The notes beneath the pieces are model-generated. The model was not told where the DNA came from. It saw only the letters and a list, made by a program, of their open reading frames with translations, and did not search any database. The translations under genes and the position numbers were made by a program. Positions 15,222-19,896 of a stretch of 19,896 nt of DNA are shown here, piece after piece (the stretch's first letter is position 1; each line of letters opens with the position of its first letter). Source of the stretch: an uncultured Eubacteriales bacterium (GTDB lineage Bacteria > Bacillota > Clostridia > TANB77 > CAG-508); NCBI GenBank assembly GCA_902766085.1, contig CACXCH010000058.1:1-19896 (forward strand). Reading direction: 5' to 3'.

Positions 15222-15743
15222 ATGAGTGATACAGTAATGTCTGTAATTGCAATTTTCTTAGCTGCTATATTGATGTTTATTTTTCCATTGATGTCTACAG
15301 CTGATAGAAATGATGATATTTCAGAGCAACAAGTGCAAAGTGAAACTACAAAATTTGCCGATCAAATTAGAGCCACAGGGAAAATTACTCAAGATGATTA
15401 TGAAAGTTTTTTAACGACAATTGCACAAACAGGAAATTCGTTTGATGTAGAAATGGAAGCTAAATTATTAGATGAAAATTCTAGAAAGAAAACTAGCGAA
15501 GCTGCTTCGACAAAAGTAGGAGAAAATAGTTATTACAGTGAATATACATCTCAAATTGAGAGTGTTTTAAACGAAAATGGTGTTTACCTATTAAAAGAAG
15601 GAGATATTGTTACAGTATCTGTAAAAAATACAAATAAAACTATATCACAGCTACTTAAAAACTTTTTCTATCAGGTTACGGGAAACGACACATATAATAT
15701 TGCAGCAAGTGCTGGTGGAGTTGTAAATGTAAATGGAAATTAA
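15222..15743 (+). CDS. Small TadE-like/pseudopilin-like membrane protein
   Basis: The 173-residue protein starts MSDTVMSVIAIFLAAILMFI (helix about 4-25), then PLMSTADRNDDISEQQVQ and a helical stretch with TTKFADQIRATGKITQDDYE and FLTTIAQTGNSFDVEME. This N-terminal-helix-plus-stalk layout resembles TadE-like minor pilins of Gram-positive Tad loci, but it lacks the MENA signature. The helix ITQDDYESFLTTIAQTGN parallels the conserved helix in the MENA proteins. The C-terminus is Gly/Val/Asn-rich (ASAGGVVNVNGN). AGGAGG precedes the ATG. It has its own promoter and the cluster terminator follows directly. The product is likely exported with the helix retained in the membrane; the function is inferred only from context. 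Confidence 0.72.
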   Translation: MSDTVMSVIAIFLAAILMFIFPLMSTADRNDDISEQQVQSETTKFADQIRATGKITQDDYESFLTTIAQTGNSFDVEMEAKLLDENSRKKTSEAASTKVGENSYYSEYTSQIESVLNENGVYLLKEGDIVTVSVKNTNKTISQLLKNFFYQVTGNDTYNIAASAGGVVNVNGN

Positions 15744-15771
15744 AAAATAAAGCCTAGGGCTTTATTTTTTT
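15742..15771 (+). terminator. Intrinsic terminator of the pilus-like cluster
   Basis: AAAAAATAAAGCC (15742-15754) pairs with GGCTTTATTTTTT around the 3-base loop TAG, and the right arm forms the T-run. It begins inside the stop codon of the last gene. The 13-mer GCTTTATTTTTTT recurs at 15819-15831, exactly 60 bases on, without a good left arm; it may be a decayed second terminator. Confidence 0.88.
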
Positions 15772-15915
15772 ATATTGATTTTTACATTTTTGAGATTTAC
15801 TAAATTCTATTGTTTAAAGCTTTATTTTTTTGCAATGTTTTTTATTCATAACTATAAAAGAAACAATAAGTAAATTCAAAGAACCTTGCATATTATATTT
15901 TTTATAAGATTTTTA

Positions 15916-15944
15916 TTGTTTTTTTTTAATTATTGTATTATAAT
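15916..15944 (+). promoter_or_regulatory. Putative murC promoter
   Basis: TTGTTT (15916-15921), a 17-base spacer and a perfect TATAAT (15939-15944) lie about 47 bases before the TTG start of murC. The upstream stretch 15772-15915 is AT-rich, and I see no gene in it. Confidence 0.65.
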
Positions 15945-15990
15945 GTGCATACGAACATATAATTATAAAAAAGACAAGGAGCGAATAAAG

Positions 15991-17388
15991 TTGGCTAATA
16001 TTGATAATTTAAAACAATACAAAAGAATACATTTAATTGGCATCGGTGGCACAAGTATGAGTGGAATTGCCGAGATATTAAAAAAATGGGGATTTTTTGT
16101 TACTGGATCAGATACTCAAGAGAGCGAAGTAACAAAAAAACTTAGTGAAACAGGGATTAAAGTAATAATCGGCCACGAACCAAGAATGGTTGAGAGGGCA
16201 GACCTAGTTGTATATTCTGCAGCAATAAAGGAAACAGACCCTGAACTATCAAGAGCAAGGGAACTTGGAATAAAAACACTTGAAAGAAAAGTAATATTAG
16301 GTGAAATTACTAGATGCTTTAGAAATACAATTTGTATATCAGGTACTCACGGAAAATCAACGACAACATCAATGGTTAGTATGTGCTTTCTTGAAGCTAA
16401 GATGGATCCAACAATTCAAGTCGGAGCAACTTTAAGTGAAATAGGTGGAAACTATAGAGTTGGAAACAGTGAAAATTTTATACTAGAAGCTTGCGAATAT
16501 TCTGAAAGTTTTCTTGAATTTTCTCCAAAAGCAGAAATAATTCTAAATATTGATAATGATCACCTTGACTATTATAAGAATATTGATAATATAATTGAAG
16601 CATTTATAAAATACATAAAATTACTGCCGGATGATGGAATACTTGTTTACAATGTTGATGATGAACATTGTGCACATTTTTCACAATATACAAAAGCTAA
16701 AAGTTTAACTTTTGGCTTAAATTCGAAAAATGCTAACTACATAGCTAAAAATATTGAATTTGATGATAATGGATTTCCTTCTTTTGATGTATATCACAAT
16801 AATTCATTTTATAAGTCATTTAGCTTGTCTGTACCAGGGAAACACAATGTTTATAATGCTTTGGCTTGTATTGCACTTTGTGATGAATTTGGAATTGACA
16901 AAGAGACTATAAGAGCAGGGCTAAAAAAGTTTCATGGAGCTGATAGAAGATTTCAATATTTAGGAGAAGTAAATGGCGCAAAAGTTTATGATGACTATGG
17001 GCACCATCCAACGGAAATTACAGCTGTAGCAAATGCTTTAAAAAAGAAAAAATATAACCATTCATGGGTAGTATTCCAACCACACACATATAGTAGAACT
17101 AAAAATCTATTAGATGATTTTGCAAAATGCTTAACAAATTTTGATAACATAATTGTTACAGACATTTATGCAGCAAGAGAAACGAATACATTTGACGTAA
17201 GTGCAAAAGATATAGTTGATAAAATAGAGAACCTAGGTAGGAATGCATACTATATTCCAAATTTTGATGATATAATTGATTTTCTAAAACGTAATGTAAA
17301 GAAAGACGATATAATTATAACTCAGGGAGCTGGAACGATTACTAAAGTAGGACACAAATTAGTAGAAAACAACAACCAACAAAATTAA
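15991..17388 (+). CDS. murC: UDP-N-acetylmuramate--L-alanine ligase
   Basis: MurC adds L-alanine to UDP-MurNAc, the first peptide step of cytoplasmic peptidoglycan precursor synthesis. The 465-residue protein has the N-terminal Rossmann motif HLIGIGGTSMSGIAEIL and the ATP-binding loop GTHGKSTTT at 118-126. The central domain has EACEYSESF and LNIDNDHLDYY. C-terminal landmarks are DDYGHHPTEI, QPHTYSRTKNL and TQGAGTI, all typical of MurC. I chose the TTG at 15991 because AAGGAG (15976-15981) lies nine bases upstream and the product then has the usual family length. The longer open frame, from an ATG at 15886, would add a low-complexity Phe/Ile-rich stretch overlapping the promoter. It is transcribed alone, convergent with the transglutaminase gene. 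Confidence 0.95.
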   Translation: MANIDNLKQYKRIHLIGIGGTSMSGIAEILKKWGFFVTGSDTQESEVTKKLSETGIKVIIGHEPRMVERADLVVYSAAIKETDPELSRARELGIKTLERKVILGEITRCFRNTICISGTHGKSTTTSMVSMCFLEAKMDPTIQVGATLSEIGGNYRVGNSENFILEACEYSESFLEFSPKAEIILNIDNDHLDYYKNIDNIIEAFIKYIKLLPDDGILVYNVDDEHCAHFSQYTKAKSLTFGLNSKNANYIAKNIEFDDNGFPSFDVYHNNSFYKSFSLSVPGKHNVYNALACIALCDEFGIDKETIRAGLKKFHGADRRFQYLGEVNGAKVYDDYGHHPTEITAVANALKKKKYNHSWVVFQPHTYSRTKNLLDDFAKCLTNFDNIIVTDIYAARETNTFDVSAKDIVDKIENLGRNAYYIPNFDDIIDFLKRNVKKDDIIITQGAGTITKVGHKLVENNNQQN

Positions 17389-17450
17389 TTTTTAGTTTTA
17401 CTTGATATAAAAATGATTATCAGTTAATGATTAGATAAATTAAAAAAAGA

Positions 17451-17511
17451 AAAAGCCATAATATAATAATGAGTAAGGAAACTACTTACTCATTATTATA
17501 TTATGGCTTTT
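17451..17511 (-). terminator. 27-bp perfect-stem terminator between convergent genes
   Basis: Bases 17451-17477 pair without mismatch with 17485-17511, leaving a 7-base loop. Read on the - strand the stem is followed by a T-rich tract (TCTTTTTTTAA), so it terminates the transglutaminase gene well. On the + strand only the four Ts of the arm are present, so it would serve murC less well. Confidence 0.85.
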
Positions 17512-17567
17512 AAAGTTTAGTAACTATTTAAAGCTATTAACTAGAAAATATTTTTTGCATTTATTGT

Positions 17568-18581
17568 CTAATAATCGGTTGTTGAAAGCGTAGGATAAGT
17601 AAAATAAGTTGATGTTTTAGTAACGGAATCACTTGAAACATAATTTTCTTCTTGGTGTGACTTAAAGAAAGTAGAACTACCCTTTAAGAAAAATGAATAT
17701 TTATATTTAGTAGGAAGTGTCCCACCACCAATTACAATTGGATCATCCCAAGTACAATCAACTGCATACCAATTTCCATTTTCCATCTGAACGTAATTCC
17801 AAGAATGTTCTTCAGTAGTTCCATCATCTTTTAACCCTTTACCATATACTACAACATTTGGGATTTCTAATTTATCAAGTAAGTATTTAAATGCTAAAGA
17901 ATACCCTTCACATAAAGCCTTTTTATTTATTAATGTTCCATAAATATTAGAAACATTATCATCACTATTACTATAAGAAGTATTTGAAACTATGTAATCG
18001 TGAATGTACTTAACTTTAGTGTATCTTGAGCCTGTAGCACTGCTAACTATCTGATTAGCAAGAGATTCTACTTGATTAATAGCATTATCAACGTCGAACT
18101 TTGTTGACCAAGTTTTATAGAGGTATGTAGAACTATTAGCATTTGGCTTCAAAACATAGCTATAAGAAGTTTGACCAAGTAGATTTGAAAAAGAGCGAGA
18201 TTCCAAAATAAGATTAGTTGTATCTATATAAAAAATTTCAGGTTTATCTAAAGAGATGGCATCCCAAGCATTTTGAAATGCATCAGAACCATTAGCAACA
18301 TTTATTTCAATTGATATTGACTGATTACCCTCTTTCAAAGTTTCAATATTATTTAAAATAGTATAGTAAATTGTTTTTCCATTATCATCTAATTGAGAAT
18401 AATGATATATTTTATAATCAGGATAATCAGACTCAAAACTACTAAGGTCAAGAGTGTTATCTGATATATTTTTACTAAAAAAATAATTATAAAAAATGAA
18501 AATGCAAGCAAAAATAATTAGTACTAACAGAATAAAACTTAAAAATGACCTGCCATATTCTTTAGATTTTATTGATTTCAT
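17568..18581 (-). CDS. Membrane-anchored transglutaminase-like cysteine protease-fold protein
   Basis: The 337-residue protein has a short basic start, one transmembrane helix (about 13-34) and an outer region leading to a transglutaminase-like (papain-fold) domain in its C-terminal half. The expected triad is present: C224 in KKALCEGYSLAFKYLL, H259 in EEHSWNYV and D275 in WYAVDCTWDDP. Such secreted proteins act on peptide or cell-wall-linked substrates; here the substrate is unknown and hydrolysis is as likely as crosslinking. The region before the domain (about 50-200) is Ser/Asn-rich without a known motif. AAGGGG precedes the ATG, and a good promoter lies 5' of it. It follows spoIVB by 68 bases on the same strand but probably has separate control. 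Confidence 0.85.
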   Translation of the reverse strand: MKSIKSKEYGRSFLSFILLVLIIFACIFIFYNYFFSKNISDNTLDLSSFESDYPDYKIYHYSQLDDNGKTIYYTILNNIETLKEGNQSISIEINVANGSDAFQNAWDAISLDKPEIFYIDTTNLILESRSFSNLLGQTSYSYVLKPNANSSTYLYKTWSTKFDVDNAINQVESLANQIVSSATGSRYTKVKYIHDYIVSNTSYSNSDDNVSNIYGTLINKKALCEGYSLAFKYLLDKLEIPNVVVYGKGLKDDGTTEEHSWNYVQMENGNWYAVDCTWDDPIVIGGGTLPTKYKYSFFLKGSSTFFKSHQEENYVSSDSVTKTSTYFTYPTLSTTDY

Positions 18582-18611
18582 ATTTTTACCCCTTAAAAAT
18601 TTTATAAAGAT

Positions 18612-18640
18612 ATTATACCAATAAAAAAATATAATAGCAA
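18612..18640 (-). promoter_or_regulatory. Sigma-A-like promoter of the transglutaminase gene
   Basis: On the - strand TTGCTA (18640-18635), a 17-base spacer and a perfect TATAAT (18617-18612) precede the ATG (18581) by about 30 bases. Spacing and -10 are ideal. Confidence 0.72.
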
Positions 18641-18649
18641 TATTTAAAT

Positions 18650-19700
18650 TTATTTTATCATAGAGTCAGCAAATATTGCATATCCGGTTGTAGGATCACT
18701 TAAAAGTACATTAGTTATAGCACCAACAAATTTGCCATTCTGAATAATTGGAGAACCGCTCATACCTGGGATTATACCACCAGTTAAATTTAGCAGATTT
18801 TCATCGGTTACTTTGATTAGCATATTTTGGTTATCAGAAGAAGAGCTGTTTTTATATATTTTTTTAATTTCAATTTCGTATTCGGAAACCTTATCATTCT
18901 CTAATTCACATAGTATTTTTGCTTTTCCTGTTTTAATTTGATTTATAGATGCAACAGGAATTTCATCTCCCTTTACACTATTAATATAATCTTTATTTGT
19001 AACTTTTCCATAAACTCCAATATTAGTATTACTTTGAATTTTACCAATTTCAATCCCATCATCAATTATTCCTCTAACTTCACCGAGGATTATTTTTTTT
19101 AGCTTTAACAATTGAAATTATTTTGCTTGTAACAATTTCGCCATTTGATATATTTAATAATTCATCCGTGTCAACATCGACAATCCCATGTCCAAGAGCA
19201 CCGAAGTTCCCAGTAGACTCATCATAATAAGTTAAAGTTCCAATTCCAGCAGCTGCATCCCTAACCCAAAGACCAATCATATAGCCATTTTTAGTATTTA
19301 CAGGGGTAATTGAAGTGTAAAATTCTTCATTATTATTTTTTTCATATTTAATCAAAAGTTTATTGCCATTAGAAGAGCTTAAAATATTAATAAGTTCATT
19401 TGTATTTTTAATTTCCTTGCCATTTATAGACTTAATCATATCGCCTTCAGAAATTCCACTCTTTTCATAGGGCTTATAAACATTTCCATCCAATCCAGTA
19501 ATTTCAGACATACCAATAACGAGTACACCATTGGTATAGAGTTTTAGCCCAATACATCTGCCAATAGGGTAAACCTTTTTAACTAAATTGCTTTCAACTT
19601 CAACAGAGATTTTATTAGAAAAACTATTAAATGATATAATAAAATTACAAAAAACAACAATTAATAAAACAACAGAAATTTTTTTACTAAATTTTTTCAT
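18650..19700 (-). pseudogene. spoIVB: SpoIVB-type sporulation serine peptidase (S55), frameshifted
   Basis: SpoIVB is secreted into the space between forespore and mother cell and cleaves SpoIVFA to trigger sigma-K activation late in sporulation. The first frame holds a signal-anchor helix, a PDZ domain (from YPIGRCIGLKL to KLLIKYE) and the start of the S55 domain with RDAAAGIGTL and GALGHGIVDVDT (catalytic His). It ends at NNPR near 19080. The next frame continues GEVRGIIDD to GMSGSPIIQNG (catalytic Ser) and ends FADSMIK. The total of 1051 bases is 350 codons plus one. Deleting the C of CCTCGG (- strand, near 19082-19087) restores the family's conserved NPGE. I chose the ATG at 19700, though it has no strong binding site; the TTG at 19727 is an alternative. 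The repaired protein is about 349 residues, shorter than the B. subtilis form. Confidence 0.88.
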
Positions 19701-19823
19701 ACGAATATTTTGTACAACAAATAGCAAAATATACTAATTTATTAGGTTTTATGATTTATAAAATAAAATATGAATATTTATTATGATATTAATTAATAGA
19801 AGCTGGAAGGCATAATATTTAAT

Positions 19824-19896
19824 AGGCGAGTAAGACGCGCCTTCAGCGACCAACCGGAGTGTTAACGAAGGGCGAAATTTTTGAACGTTCCTTAGA
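19824..19896. other. GC-rich structured element at the window edge (unassigned)
   Basis: The bases 19825-19874 contain 31 G or C in 50, far above the AT-rich surroundings. AGGCG (19824-19828) pairs with CGCCT (19838-19842). Alternatively CGCCTTC (19838-19844) pairs with GAAGGGCG (19867-19874) with one bulge. GAACGTTC is a palindrome at 19883-19890. It may be a dispersed repeat, a noncoding RNA or the end of a transferred segment; the window cuts it. The stretch 19728-19823 between it and spoIVB is AT-rich with nothing I can call. Confidence 0.4.

Noticed and set aside
15886..15990. Longer MurC with a Phe/Ile-rich N-terminal extension from an ATG at 15886.
   Set aside because: The extension overlaps the promoter, has no ribosome binding site, and is absent from MurC; the TTG at 15991 has a well-placed AAGGAG.
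19749..19896. An open reading frame on the - strand from the window edge to 19749.
   Set aside because: Its second half is a low-complexity Ile/Leu run and its first half lies in the structured GC-rich element. No ribosome binding site or family motif is visible.
1..19896. CRISPR arrays, tRNA or rRNA genes, insertion sequences and phage genes.
   Set aside because: I saw no regularly spaced repeats, no cloverleaf with a CCA end, no rRNA signature and no transposase or integrase motifs on either strand.

Overview
The window is AT-rich, low-GC DNA with Gram-positive-type ribosome binding sites (AGGAGG-like) and strong sigma-A-like promoters. It carries a spoIVB homologue, a Tad-like system without an outer-membrane secretin, and a clostridial style of housekeeping genes. 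I infer an anaerobic, ancestrally endospore-forming member of the Clostridia, possibly a gut species. Species-level identity cannot be read from the sequence.

Layout. (1) 1-3526, + strand: housekeeping genes pheT (5' end outside the window), ruvA and rarA, without ruvB. (2) 3638-4555: a single-gene unit for an SPFH/band-7 membrane protein. (3) 4774-15743, + strand: an 11-gene cluster for a divergent Tad/Flp-pilus-like or type II/IV secretion-like machine. In order it encodes a CpaB-like SAF protein, two MinD/CpaE-like proteins with damaged P-loops, a membrane-anchored TadA/CpaF-like ATPase, a fused TadB/TadC-like platform, and six small one-helix membrane proteins. Four of these six begin with the same M-E-N-[AI]-x-x-A-L signature directly followed by a hydrophobic helix, with no prepilin leader. 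The cluster ends at a clear terminator (15742-15771). (4) 15991-17388: murC with its own promoter and a TTG start. (5) 17568-19700, - strand: a membrane-anchored transglutaminase-like protein with its own promoter, and spoIVB broken by one extra base. (6) 19824-19896: a GC-rich, foldable element unlike the rest of the window, cut by the window edge.

How it works together (inference): the ATPase drives the two-half membrane platform to extrude or assemble the small MENA-type pilin-like subunits. The CpaB-like protein would act on the outer face, and the two MinD-like proteins would act as a nucleotide-insensitive localisation or scaffold pair. No prepilin peptidase (CpaA/TadV) is present here, which fits the absence of leaders. 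This cluster is the candidate poorly described system.

Two genes (the first pilin-like gene and spoIVB) each carry a frameshift explained by exactly one extra base, both at a TCGG. They could be true mutations or sequence errors.
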